NCBI GenBank assembly: GCA_937863995.1
Contig: CALMIK010000085.1
Location: 1 to 36,265 of the forward strand
Length of the DNA stretch: 36,265 bases
Source: an uncultured Chelatococcus sp.
Lineage (GTDB): Bacteria; Pseudomonadota; Alphaproteobacteria; Rhizobiales; Beijerinckiaceae
Reading direction: 5' to 3'
Both the position numbers and the translations under genes were made by a program. How positions within the stretch are numbered: position 1 is the stretch's first letter; every line of letters starts with the position of its first letter. Below the pieces are notes generated by a model. The model searched no databases. It was not told where the DNA came from and was given only the letters and a program-made list of their open reading frames with translations. Below are positions 24,733 through 32,475 of this stretch, piece after piece.

Positions 24733-26408
24733 CAGGCGTCGTCGCCGGCCGCCTTGTTCAGGATGTAGTCCGCGAACCTGTTGCGCACTTCCGACTTCAG
24801 CAGCTTGCCGGTTGCCGTGTGGGGCAGTTCGTTGACCACGATCGCGTCGTCCGGCACCCACCATTTCGCGACCTTGCCGTCGTACCAGCGCAGGAGCTCG
24901 TCCTTCTCCACCGTTTGGCCGGGCTTGAGCACCACGAGCAGCAGCGGTCGCTCGTCCCACTTGGCGTGGCGGGCGGCGATAACCGCCGCTTCCTGCACCG
25001 CCGGATGCGCCACGGCGACGTTCTCGAGGGCGATGGAGCTGATCCATTCGCCGCCGGACTTGATCAGATCCTTGGTGCGGTCGACGATCTCGAAATAGCC
25101 AGAGGCATCCTGCGCCACCACGTCGCCGGTGCGGAACCAGCCCTGGGCCGTGAACGCGCCGCCCGGCGCCTGGTCCGTCGCGCCCGCGCCCTTGTAGTAG
25201 GCGGCGGCGATCCACGGGCCGCGGATGAGCAGTTCCCCGGTCGCGACGCCGTCCGCCGGCACGTCGGCGCCGGCGTCGTCGACGGCCCGGATCTCGACGC
25301 CGAAGACGGGGCGGCCCTGCCGGCGCTGGGAGGCGAGCCAGTCGGCCTGCGCCATGTCGCGGTTTTCGATCTTGCGCTGGTTGTACAGGCCGAGTGGCGT
25401 GGTTTCGGTCATGCCCCATGCCTGGTTCACCTCGACGCCGAACTCCTCGTCGAAGGCGAACGCCAGATGGGGCGGGCAGGCCGCGCCGCCCACCACGATG
25501 CGCAGCTTCTGCGGAATCGCGGCGCCCGTCGCGCGCAGGCGCTCCAGCACGCCGAGCCAGACGGTGGGGACCGCCGCCGACCACGTGACGCCGGTGGTGG
25601 CGATGAGATCGTGCAGATCCGCCGCCTGCGGGCGCGGGCCGGGCAGCACGAGGCTCGCCCCCACCATCGGCGCGCTGTAGGGAATGCCCCAGCCGTTGAC
25701 GTGGAACATCGGCACGACCGGCATGGCCACATCGACCGAGCGCAGGCCGAAGCAGTCCGGCAGATTGGTGGCGTAGCCGTGCAGCACCACCGCGCGGTGG
25801 GAATAGAGAACGCCCTTCGGGCTGCCCGTGGTGCCGGACGTGTAGCACAGCGACACGGCGTTGTTCTCGTCGAAGCGCGGCCAATCGATTTCGGCGGGTT
25901 CGCCGGCGATGAACGTCTCGTAGGAGATGACCTCGAGCGCGGCCTTCAGGGGTGTGTCGGGCACGTCCTCGTCGGCGCCGAGCACGATGAGCGTCTTCAC
26001 CCCGGCGTTTTTGAGCTGAGGCCCCAGCGCTTCCGCGACGGCGATCTCCAGCGGATCGATGAACAGCATATCGTCCGCCGCGTCGGCGATGATATAGGCG
26101 ATCTGTTCGGTGAAGAGGCGCGGGTTGATGGTGTGGCAGACAGCGCCGATGCCGGCGATGCCGTAATAGAGCTCCATGTGCCGGTGATCGTTCCACGCCA
26201 CGGTGCCGATGCGGGTGCCGGGCGCGACGCCGCGCCGCTTCAGCGCGTGGGCGAGCTGGGCGGCCCGGGCCTCGATCTGCGGATAGGAATGCACCACGCG
26301 GCTGCCGTCCGCGCGGCGCGTCGTGACGGTCGCGTGGGTGTGATAGCGGGCGGCGAAGCGGATGATATCCGACACGTTAAGGTTGTGGTTCTGCATGAGG
26401 CCGAGCAT
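24732..26408 (-). CDS. AMP-dependent acyl-CoA synthetase (AlkK/DmdB-like)
   Basis: The 558-aa ligase activates a carboxylic acid to its CoA thioester through an acyl-adenylate. The adenylate-forming motifs are all present: P-loop YTSGTTGSPKGVLYSH, the acyl-pocket region WSAAVPTVWLGVL, QAWGMTETTPLG, GWFRTGDV, and DRTKDLIKSGGEWIS, with the C-terminal catalytic Lys in HTATGKLLKSEVR. Length and motif spacing fit the medium-chain acyl-CoA ligase / 3-(methylthio)propionyl-CoA ligase group. The acid is unknown; the pairing with a long-form DmdC-like dehydrogenase suggests a short or substituted acid. The ATG at 26408 has GGGGGAC upstream. It follows the thiolase gene by 78 bp. Confidence 0.93.
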   Translation of the reverse strand: MLGLMQNHNLNVSDIIRFAARYHTHATVTTRRADGSRVVHSYPQIEARAAQLAHALKRRGVAPGTRIGTVAWNDHRHMELYYGIAGIGAVCHTINPRLFTEQIAYIIADAADDMLFIDPLEIAVAEALGPQLKNAGVKTLIVLGADEDVPDTPLKAALEVISYETFIAGEPAEIDWPRFDENNAVSLCYTSGTTGSPKGVLYSHRAVVLHGYATNLPDCFGLRSVDVAMPVVPMFHVNGWGIPYSAPMVGASLVLPGPRPQAADLHDLIATTGVTWSAAVPTVWLGVLERLRATGAAIPQKLRIVVGGAACPPHLAFAFDEEFGVEVNQAWGMTETTPLGLYNQRKIENRDMAQADWLASQRRQGRPVFGVEIRAVDDAGADVPADGVATGELLIRGPWIAAAYYKGAGATDQAPGGAFTAQGWFRTGDVVAQDASGYFEIVDRTKDLIKSGGEWISSIALENVAVAHPAVQEAAVIAARHAKWDERPLLLVVLKPGQTVEKDELLRWYDGKVAKWWVPDDAIVVNELPHTATGKLLKSEVRNRFADYILNKAAGDDA

Positions 26409-26486
26409 CGGTCGTTGTCCCCCTGTTGCTGTTGTCGCGTCGGCGCCGCCCTGTCGCGCAGGCGCCGCCAGGCTTCAGCGTAGCCC

Positions 26487-27668
26487 TTACACGCGCTCGA
26501 AAACAGCCGCGATGCCCTGTCCGCCGCCGATGCACATCGTCACCAGCGCGTAGCGGCCCTTGATGCGGTGCAACTCGTGGATGGCCTTGACGGTGATGAT
26601 GGCGCCGGTCGCGCCAACGGGGTGGCCGAGCGAAATGCCGGAGCCGTTCGGGTTGACCTTCGCCGGGTCGAACCCGAGCGCCTTCGCCACGGCGCAGGCC
26701 TGGGCGGCGAAGGCCTCGTTCGACTCGATCACGTCGAGATCGGCCACCGAAAGCCCCGCGCGCTCCAGCACCTTGCGCGTGGCGGGGATGGGGCCGATGC
26801 CCATCTCGTCCGGCGCGACACCGGCATGGGCGTAGGCGACGAGCCGCGCCAGCGGCGTCAGCCCCTGCCTTTCGGCGGCGGCCGCATCGGCCAGAACGAC
26901 CGCGGCGGCGGCGTCGTTGATGCCCGAGGCGTTGCCCGCCGTCACGGTGCCGTCCGGCTTGAAAACCGGGCGCATCTTGCCAAGAATTTCCGCCGAGGTA
27001 TCCGGCCGGACGTGCTCGTCGGTGTCGAACACCGTCTTGCCCTTGCGCGACACGATCTCGACCGGCACGATCTGCTCGCGAAAGCGCCCCTCCGCGATGG
27101 CGTGGGCGGCGCGGCGGTGGCTTTCCGCCGCCAGCGCATCCTGCTCTTCCCGGCTCACGCCGTAACGCGCGGCGACGTTTTCCGCCGTCACGCCCATGTG
27201 AATGCCGTGGAACGGATCGTGCAGGGCCGCCAGCATGTAGTCCACCGCGCGCGCGTCGCCCATGCGCTCGCCCCAGCGGATGCCTGAGGAAAGATACGGC
27301 CCCCGGCTCATGGATTCGGCGCCGCCGCCGACAGCGATGTCGGCGTCGCCCAGCGCGATCGCCTGCGCCGCCGACACGATCGCCTGCAGGCCGGAGCCGC
27401 AGAGGCGGTTGACGTTGAAGGCGGGGACCTCCTTCGGAAGGCCGGCGTCGAGCGCGGCGACGCGGCTCAGGTAGGCGTCGCGCGGCTCGGTCGGAATGAC
27501 GTTGCCGATGACGACATGCCCCACGGCACCGGGCTCGACGCGGCTGCGTTCGAGCGCCGCCTTCACCGCAGTGGTCGCGAGCCGCGACAGCGGGACGTCC
27601 TTGAGCGATCCGCCGAAACTGCCGATAGCCGTGCGCGCGGCGCCAACCACCACGATGTCGCGTGTCAT
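26487..27668 (-). CDS. Acetyl-CoA acyltransferase (thiolase)
   Basis: The 393-aa thiolase cleaves 3-oxoacyl-CoA, releasing acetyl-CoA. Catalytic residues are clear and at the standard positions: nucleophile Cys90 in NRLCGSGLQAI, His349 in GHPVGATGAI, and Cys379 in MCIGGGQGIAAV. NEAFAAQ is also present. The start ATG at 27668 has GGGAGGCAAAC upstream; the much longer open frame reaching 28565 is antisense to the GntR gene and is not coding. It is the first gene of the degradative operon, divergent from the GntR regulator, with the operator in between. Biosynthetic use (as in acetoacetyl-CoA formation) is possible in principle, but the operon favours degradation. Confidence 0.95.
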   Translation of the reverse strand: MTRDIVVVGAARTAIGSFGGSLKDVPLSRLATTAVKAALERSRVEPGAVGHVVIGNVIPTEPRDAYLSRVAALDAGLPKEVPAFNVNRLCGSGLQAIVSAAQAIALGDADIAVGGGAESMSRGPYLSSGIRWGERMGDARAVDYMLAALHDPFHGIHMGVTAENVAARYGVSREEQDALAAESHRRAAHAIAEGRFREQIVPVEIVSRKGKTVFDTDEHVRPDTSAEILGKMRPVFKPDGTVTAGNASGINDAAAAVVLADAAAAERQGLTPLARLVAYAHAGVAPDEMGIGPIPATRKVLERAGLSVADLDVIESNEAFAAQACAVAKALGFDPAKVNPNGSGISLGHPVGATGAIITVKAIHELHRIKGRYALVTMCIGGGQGIAAVFERV

Positions 27669-27714
27669 GTTTGCCTCCCGTGCCGCCCGGTCCCGCTTCG
27701 CTGGCCGGCGCGTT

Positions 27715-27778
27715 GCATTGTTGGTTTCTTCTACATCATGTCCAATTGTTGGACAAGGTGGCATTTGCACAACAATGC
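27715..27778. promoter_or_regulatory. Candidate GntR operator: nested inverted repeats
   Basis: A perfect inverted repeat TGTCCAA-ttg-TTGGACA (27739-27755) sits almost exactly at the centre of a second one, GCATTGTTG (27715-27723) and CAACAATGC (27770-27778). Centres are 27747 and 27746.5. On the minus strand TTGTCC and, 17 bp on, TAGAAG give a plausible operon promoter lying over the inner repeat. Binding by the divergent GntR protein is inferred. Confidence 0.65.
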
Positions 27779-27821
27779 CCGAAATGTTAAGGAGACTGGA
27801 AGCCCAGAACGAGATCGCGCC

Positions 27822-28559
27822 ATGTTTCAACGTATCGAACCCGTGCCCGCCTATCGCACCGTCTGCGATGCCATCGAAAAGGAGATCATGACCGGCCGCC
27901 TCGGGGCCGGCGATCCCTTGCCGACGGAGACGGAGCTGGCGGAGCAGTTCGGCCTCGCCCGCCACACGGTGCGCGAGGGGCTGCGCATTCTGGAGGAGAG
28001 CGGCCTCGTCGGGCGGGAGGCGGGACGGCGGCTGTTCGTGAAGGCGCCGCACTATTCCGACCTCGCGCCCAAGGCATCGCGCGCGCTCGTCATGCAGCGT
28101 GTGACGTTCGAGGAGCTGTGGGAGGTGTCGATGTCGCTGGAGCCGAGCGCCGCCGCACGGGCGGCCGTTCACGTCGACGACGCTCAGATCGATCGGCTCG
28201 AGGACAATTTCCGCAGGATGGAAGACGAGCTCGCCGCCGGCAATTCCATCATCGCGCTCGACGTGGAGTTTCACACCCTCGTGGCGGAGACGGCCGGCAA
28301 CAAGGCGCTGCTGCTGGCGCGCGAGCCCATTTCGCAGCTGTTCTATCCGGCGCTCGCCAAGCTTTTCGCCCACCCGCTCAATTCCGAAACCGGGCCGCGC
28401 CGTCTGGTGCAGGCGCACCGGCACATCATCGACGCGCTCGCCCTGCGCGATGTCGGACAGGCCGAGCTGTGGATGCGCCGCCACATGATCGACTTCCGCC
28501 GCGGCTATGAGCTGTGCGGCTTCGATCTGCGCGACGCCATCGCGTTCGAGGGCGGCTGA
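27822..28559 (+). CDS. GntR-family regulator, FCD subfamily
   Basis: A 245-aa FadR/FCD-type regulator. The winged helix is seen in YRTVCDAIEKEIMTGRLG and LPTETELAEQFGLARHTVRE, followed by the wing EESGLVGREAGRRLFV. The FCD effector domain includes LWEVSMSLEPSAAARA, ALDVEFHTLVAETAGN (Asp and His metal ligands present), AHRHIIDALA and WMRRHMIDF. It is divergent from the thiolase-led operon, with a strong inverted-repeat operator between the two starts, so it most likely represses that operon and responds to an acyl-CoA or the free acid. The ATG at 27822 has GAGAT seven bases upstream. Convergence with nothing downstream: the TetR gene follows on the same strand after 237 bp. Confidence 0.92.
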   Translation: MFQRIEPVPAYRTVCDAIEKEIMTGRLGAGDPLPTETELAEQFGLARHTVREGLRILEESGLVGREAGRRLFVKAPHYSDLAPKASRALVMQRVTFEELWEVSMSLEPSAAARAAVHVDDAQIDRLEDNFRRMEDELAAGNSIIALDVEFHTLVAETAGNKALLLAREPISQLFYPALAKLFAHPLNSETGPRRLVQAHRHIIDALALRDVGQAELWMRRHMIDFRRGYELCGFDLRDAIAFEGG

Positions 28560-28750
28560 TCCCATTACGCACGGGCCGTTGCCGGTCGGTCAGGGTTTTT
28601 GACGCCTCTGTCAGATTATGTTGAGTTCGGTATCGGCGTGCGTTACGTTGCGCGTGCGGCCGGTTTCTGCCGCGTCAAGAGATATCGATGCGCCGATTCG
28701 CGGTTTTACTGATCGATGACCCGTCGATATTTCGCTGAATGATGTATTGC

Positions 28751-28766
28751 GCAGGTATAACCCTGC
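28751..28766. promoter_or_regulatory. Short palindrome over a -10-like box upstream of the TetR gene
   Basis: GCAGG-TATAAC-CCTGC is an inverted repeat (5-6-5) with a near-consensus -10, TATAAC (28756-28761), as its spacer. It lies 30 bp before the TetR start. Autoregulation is possible; the matching -35 is poor. Confidence 0.4.
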
Positions 28767-28796
28767 CAGAATATTCGAGCGATCCGGAGGATTCGG

Positions 28797-29483
28797 GTGC
28801 GAAACGGAACCAGGGAAAAGCGCGAACTGCAGCGCAAGACCGTCCTCGATGCCGCGGCCAAGCTCTTCAGCGAGCGAGGGTTCGGCGGAACCAGCCTCGG
28901 GGATATCGCCAAGGCGCTCAACATCAGCAGGCCGGCGCTGTATTATTATTTTTCGTCCAAGGACGAGATACTGTCTTCGCTCGTCGATCGCGTCAGCGTA
29001 TACAGCATGAAGATGATCCACGAAATCATGAGCAAGGACCTCGATCCGGTCACGAAGCTGCATGACATTTCCTATAATCAGCTCATCTTCATCCTGCGCA
29101 ATCAATTGGCTTACAAGGTCGTCGTGAAGACCGAGGAAGACTTGATTGCGGAAACGAAACGCATGAACGGCATCGCCAAGCGCGGCGTGTTCGAGGGCTT
29201 CCGGTCCGTCATCGAGGCTGGGCAGGCGAGTGGGCATTTCCGCCAGGGCGATTCCGCCGTCATGGCGCTGGGTATCATCGGCATGTGCAGCTGGTGCGCC
29301 TGGTGGTACCGGGGCGATGGCCGCAGCAGCGAGCACGATGTTGCCGAACAATTGAGCCAGATGGCGCTCATGTCCGTGCTCAAGAGCGATCATCCGGGCA
29401 ATATGAAGAGCGAAATTGACAGTGCTGTCAACAATTTGGAGGAAGTTCTCGGCCAGCTCAGGTCCTTTCAGCGGCAATGTTGA
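28797..29483 (+). CDS. TetR/AcrR-family regulator
   Basis: A 228-aa regulator with a typical N-terminal helix-turn-helix: KTVLDAAAKLFSERGFGGTS, then LGDIAKALNISRPALYYYFSSKDEIL. The C-terminal ligand-binding domain is unassigned and contains GMCSWCAWWYRGDGR, the TetR_C-like segment seen in regulators of aromatic and fatty acid genes. The GTG start at 28797 is supported by GGAGG six bases upstream. The stop codon overlaps the -35 box of the next promoter. It is oriented in series with the PaaK-like ligase and Liv importer genes and most likely controls them from the palindromes at 29480-29514. Base composition is lower in G+C than in the flanking metabolic genes. Confidence 0.9.
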   Translation: MRNGTREKRELQRKTVLDAAAKLFSERGFGGTSLGDIAKALNISRPALYYYFSSKDEILSSLVDRVSVYSMKMIHEIMSKDLDPVTKLHDISYNQLIFILRNQLAYKVVVKTEEDLIAETKRMNGIAKRGVFEGFRSVIEAGQASGHFRQGDSAVMALGIIGMCSWCAWWYRGDGRSSEHDVAEQLSQMALMSVLKSDHPGNMKSEIDSAVNNLEEVLGQLRSFQRQC

Positions 29484-29514
29484 CATATGAGTCAAGTCAT
29501 ATTACACATATGTC
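29480..29514 (+). promoter_or_regulatory. Promoter/operator of the PaaK-like ligase and Liv importer genes
   Basis: TTGACA (29480-29485), 17 bp, then TACACA (29503-29508) forms a promoter with a perfect -35. Overlapping palindromes: TTGAC-ATATGA-GTCAA (29480-29495), and GACATATG (29482-29489) with CATATGTC (29507-29514), an 8-bp perfect inverted repeat spanning both boxes. This arrangement fits a TetR-type repressor site. The leader to the ligase start is about 170 nt and AT-rich. Confidence 0.58.
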
Positions 29515-29691
29515 GAAATAAAGATCGCCGATAGTTGACGGCGACAGATGGCGAGAGGCGGGCCGTGCGAGTGCCGCCGATGCGCCTGGTGATGTCAAAA
29601 AATAAACTCAATAAAGTAACGGCAATAAGCCAGAAGACCATCTGCTGAAAAAACACACAAAGAATTTATAAAAAAAATCAGGGAGGGCAAT

Positions 29692-31101
29692 ATGGGAATT
29701 GAAATTCCCTATTATTATCGTTCCATTGACTGGGATCGGCTTGTTGCCGACTACCCGCCGCCGCCCCATTTCCATTCCACCACGGGCGTTCTGCCGGAAG
29801 AGCAGATCGTGGCGCTGCAGGAGCGCCGCTTCAAGGAGCGCATGGCGGAGGCGTGGCAGCTGCCGTTCTACCGCAAGCGCTGGCGCGATGCCGGGCTTGA
29901 GCCGGGCGATATCCGGGGGCTGGCGGATATCAACCTCATCCCCAGTTTCACCAGCGACGATCTCAAGAAGGCCATCGAGGAGGCGCCGCCCTTCGGCACG
30001 CATCATCCGTTCGGGCGCGCCGATTTCGGGCGCATGCCGATCAAGATCCAGACCAGCGGCGGCACGACCGGCATGCCGCGCCCGACCCTGTTCGATCCCA
30101 TGTCGTGGGAAATTCAGGGCATCCAGACCGCGCGCGGCTTCTTCTCACAGGGCGCGCGCCCCGGCGACGTCATCCAGATCCCGCTGACGACGTCACTCGC
30201 CAATGCCGGCTGGACGGCCCACAACGCCGCTTTCAACTGGCTCGGTTGCGTGCCGGTCACCACCGGGTCGGGCAAGGTCACGCCGAGCGAGAAGCAACTC
30301 GCCTTCGCCCGGCAATGGGACGTGAACGGCTGGTACGTCATCGGCGATTACCTCGGCCGCCTGACGCAAGTGGCCGCCGAAATCGGCTTCGACCTGCACC
30401 AGTTGCCGACACGTTACATCTTTTCCTTCCTGGGTCCCGATGCCGACGGCGGGCTGCGCAAGGCGCTGGAGGAAGCGTGGAACGCCCCGGTCTACGACAA
30501 TTACGGCTCCCACGAAATCGGTCTCGTCGCCTTCGAATGTTCGGAGAAGGTGCGCCACATCAATGAGGATACAGTATATCTGCAGGTTTGCGACGAGTTC
30601 GACGGTCATGAGCTGCCGGACGGGCAGGTCGGAACCATCGTCGCGACCAGCCTGTACCGCAGCATCCCGCCGTTCATCCGTTACAATCTGCGCGACCGGA
30701 TGGCGATCAACCCGCGTCAGCGGTGCGCCTGCGGGCTGAACACCCGTACCCTCTCCGCGATGCTCGGCCGCTCGGACGAGATGGTGAAGCTGCGCGGCAC
30801 CAACGTCTATCCGCTCGCCTGCCAGAGCGCCATCAAGAAGGATGCGCGCACCACCGGCGAATATGTGTGCGTTGCCTTCCATGTCGGTGAATCGCTGGCG
30901 CGGCATGACGAAATGACCGTCCGGGTGGAGCGCAAGTCGCCGGAGATCGACGCGGATGCGCTGGCGCAGGATCTTCGCCGCGCGCTTTACAACGATCTCG
31001 GCGTGCGGGTGGATGTCGAGATCGTCGACGCGGGGGCGTTGGCGGAAGTGTGCGGCATAGGCGAAAAGCCGCGCCGGCTGCTCGATTTGCGCCACAAGTA
31101 A
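29692..31101 (+). CDS. Phenylacetate-CoA ligase-like (PaaK family) adenylate-forming enzyme
   Basis: The 469-aa protein matches the PaaK family, which activates aryl or aryl-acetic acids to CoA thioesters. P-loop: IQTSGGTTGMPRPTLF; further motifs DNYGSHEIGLVAFEC, RSIPPFIRYNLRDRM and LGRSDEMVKLRGTNVYP, with the C-terminal Lys in GIGEKPRRLLD. A Cys-rich stretch, RCACGLNTRT, corresponds to the family's CxCG segment. The acid is unknown. The start ATG at 29692 has AGGGAGGGCAAT upstream. It precedes the Liv importer genes by 153 bp and probably shares a promoter with them, so the importer may bring in the acid that this enzyme activates. Confidence 0.9.
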   Translation: MGIEIPYYYRSIDWDRLVADYPPPPHFHSTTGVLPEEQIVALQERRFKERMAEAWQLPFYRKRWRDAGLEPGDIRGLADINLIPSFTSDDLKKAIEEAPPFGTHHPFGRADFGRMPIKIQTSGGTTGMPRPTLFDPMSWEIQGIQTARGFFSQGARPGDVIQIPLTTSLANAGWTAHNAAFNWLGCVPVTTGSGKVTPSEKQLAFARQWDVNGWYVIGDYLGRLTQVAAEIGFDLHQLPTRYIFSFLGPDADGGLRKALEEAWNAPVYDNYGSHEIGLVAFECSEKVRHINEDTVYLQVCDEFDGHELPDGQVGTIVATSLYRSIPPFIRYNLRDRMAINPRQRCACGLNTRTLSAMLGRSDEMVKLRGTNVYPLACQSAIKKDARTTGEYVCVAFHVGESLARHDEMTVRVERKSPEIDADALAQDLRRALYNDLGVRVDVEIVDAGALAEVCGIGEKPRRLLDLRHK

Positions 31102-31107
31102 GCGGAC

Positions 31108-31155
31108 TGCAATCGATTCCGGCGGGCCGCGCGTCCGCCGCCGCGCCGGATTGCA
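31108..31155 (+). other. Intercistronic stem-loop upstream of the second binding-protein gene
   Basis: TGCAAT/ATTGCA and CCGGCG/CGCCGG pair across 31108-31155 with a five-base bulge on the left arm and a GC-rich loop. It lies between the ligase stop and an A-rich leader. It could be an attenuator or a stabilising element that adjusts binding-protein output. Confidence 0.4.
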
Positions 31156-31254
31156 TAAATCCATTGCCGTATTTTCTGTTGCGCATCGGCAAAGAGTAAA
31201 AAACATAAAAAATCAAATCGTCGCAAGAATGCGATCGTGTTTCGGGAGGAATTT

Positions 31255-32460
31255 ATGAGGTTTTCACACTATATCGGCTCTGTATTCGTCGCCGCCGGCA
31301 TGGCATTCGCCGGCGGGGTGCCGGTTGCGGCGCAGGAGGCGGTCAAGCCGCTCGTGATCGGCGTGGTGGAGGATCGGTCGGGCGGCTCCACCTTCTATTC
31401 GCAGGAGTCGGTGAAGGCGATCAAGCTGTTCACGGATATGATCAACGATGGCGAGTTCCTCTTCGCCAAGGACACTGTCGGCAGCGAGCCAGGTATACTG
31501 GGACGCAAGATCGAGCTGATCTTCGAGGATGACGAGAACAACCCCAACAACACGGTGGTGAAGGCGCGCCGGCTGCTGGAGCGTGGCGCGCAGGTGCTGT
31601 TCTTCCTCTCCGGCTCCGGGGCGACCACGCAGGGACGCGTCGTGTGCACGGAGCAGAAGGTGCTGTGTGTCGCTCCCACCAATGTCAGCCAGAAGCTGGT
31701 GGAGGCGCCCAACAACGACTACATCTTCACCATCGCTCCGCAGAGCGCCTTGACGGCGCAGGCTTACATCGAGGCGTGGAAGAAGCTCGGCTACAAGCGT
31801 GTCGCCGGCGTGAAGGACAGCACCGCGACGTCGAAGATCCTCGGAGACACCTATCAGGCGGCCTGGGAAGCGGCGGGCTTCGAGACGGTGGCCGTCGAGA
31901 CGGTCGAGGTCGGCGCGCCCGACGCCAACGCGCAGATGCTGCGCGTGCGCAACGCCAAGCCCGATGTCATCATGGATTTGTTCGCCTCCGCCTCGGAAGC
32001 GGCGGCGATGTACCGCAGCAAGAGCCGCCTCAACATCGCGACCCCCACCTTCGCCACCAACACGCTCACGGCGACGCCGCACATCTGGCAGCTCGCGGGC
32101 GACGCGGTGAACGGCGCGCTGGTGGTCGACACCATCGGCGTCTCCAACCCCAACACCGGCGAGTTGCGCAAGGCCTATGACGGCAAATACGGCGCGAACA
32201 CAATGGTGTGGCTGCATCCCATGGTGTGGGACGGGCTGATCGTTCTCAAGAAGGCGGCGGAGACTGCGGGTTCCACCGACGGCACGGCGCTACGCGACGA
32301 GATCGTGAAGATGAAGGATTTTCCGTCTTCCTTCGGGCAGCCGGGCTTCACGCTCAACTTCGGCGCCGACAGGCATAACGGTGCCGGCAAGCATGGGCTC
32401 GTGGTGGTGGAGTTCGCCGACCGCACGCCCTCGCGCGTGTGGGACGTCTACCAGCCGTAA
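31255..32460 (+). CDS. Branched-chain-amino-acid-type ABC binding protein
   Basis: The 401-aa periplasmic binding protein of the adjacent Liv-type importer. The Sec signal peptide is MRFSHYIGSVFVAAGMAFAG...PVAA, cleaved before QEAV. The mature part follows the Leu/Ile/Val-binding fold: LVIGVVEDRSGGSTFY, IELIFEDDENNPNNTVVKARR, and FFLSGSGATTQGRVVCTEQKV. Ligand unknown; many relatives in alphaproteobacteria bind aromatic acids. The ATG at 31255 has GGGAGGA upstream; an in-frame ATG six codons earlier gives no better signal peptide. The permease gene follows after 15 bp. It differs clearly in sequence from the binding protein at 18588-19829. Confidence 0.93.
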   Translation: MRFSHYIGSVFVAAGMAFAGGVPVAAQEAVKPLVIGVVEDRSGGSTFYSQESVKAIKLFTDMINDGEFLFAKDTVGSEPGILGRKIELIFEDDENNPNNTVVKARRLLERGAQVLFFLSGSGATTQGRVVCTEQKVLCVAPTNVSQKLVEAPNNDYIFTIAPQSALTAQAYIEAWKKLGYKRVAGVKDSTATSKILGDTYQAAWEAAGFETVAVETVEVGAPDANAQMLRVRNAKPDVIMDLFASASEAAAMYRSKSRLNIATPTFATNTLTATPHIWQLAGDAVNGALVVDTIGVSNPNTGELRKAYDGKYGANTMVWLHPMVWDGLIVLKKAAETAGSTDGTALRDEIVKMKDFPSSFGQPGFTLNFGADRHNGAGKHGLVVVEFADRTPSRVWDVYQP

Positions 32461-32475
32461 GCCGGAGGCAGCGCC

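Noticed and set aside
26487..28565. A 692-residue open frame joining the thiolase to a long N-terminal extension
   Set aside because: The extra ~299 residues are antisense to the GntR gene and run through the operator region. The thiolase has its own ATG at 27668 with a strong ribosome-binding site.
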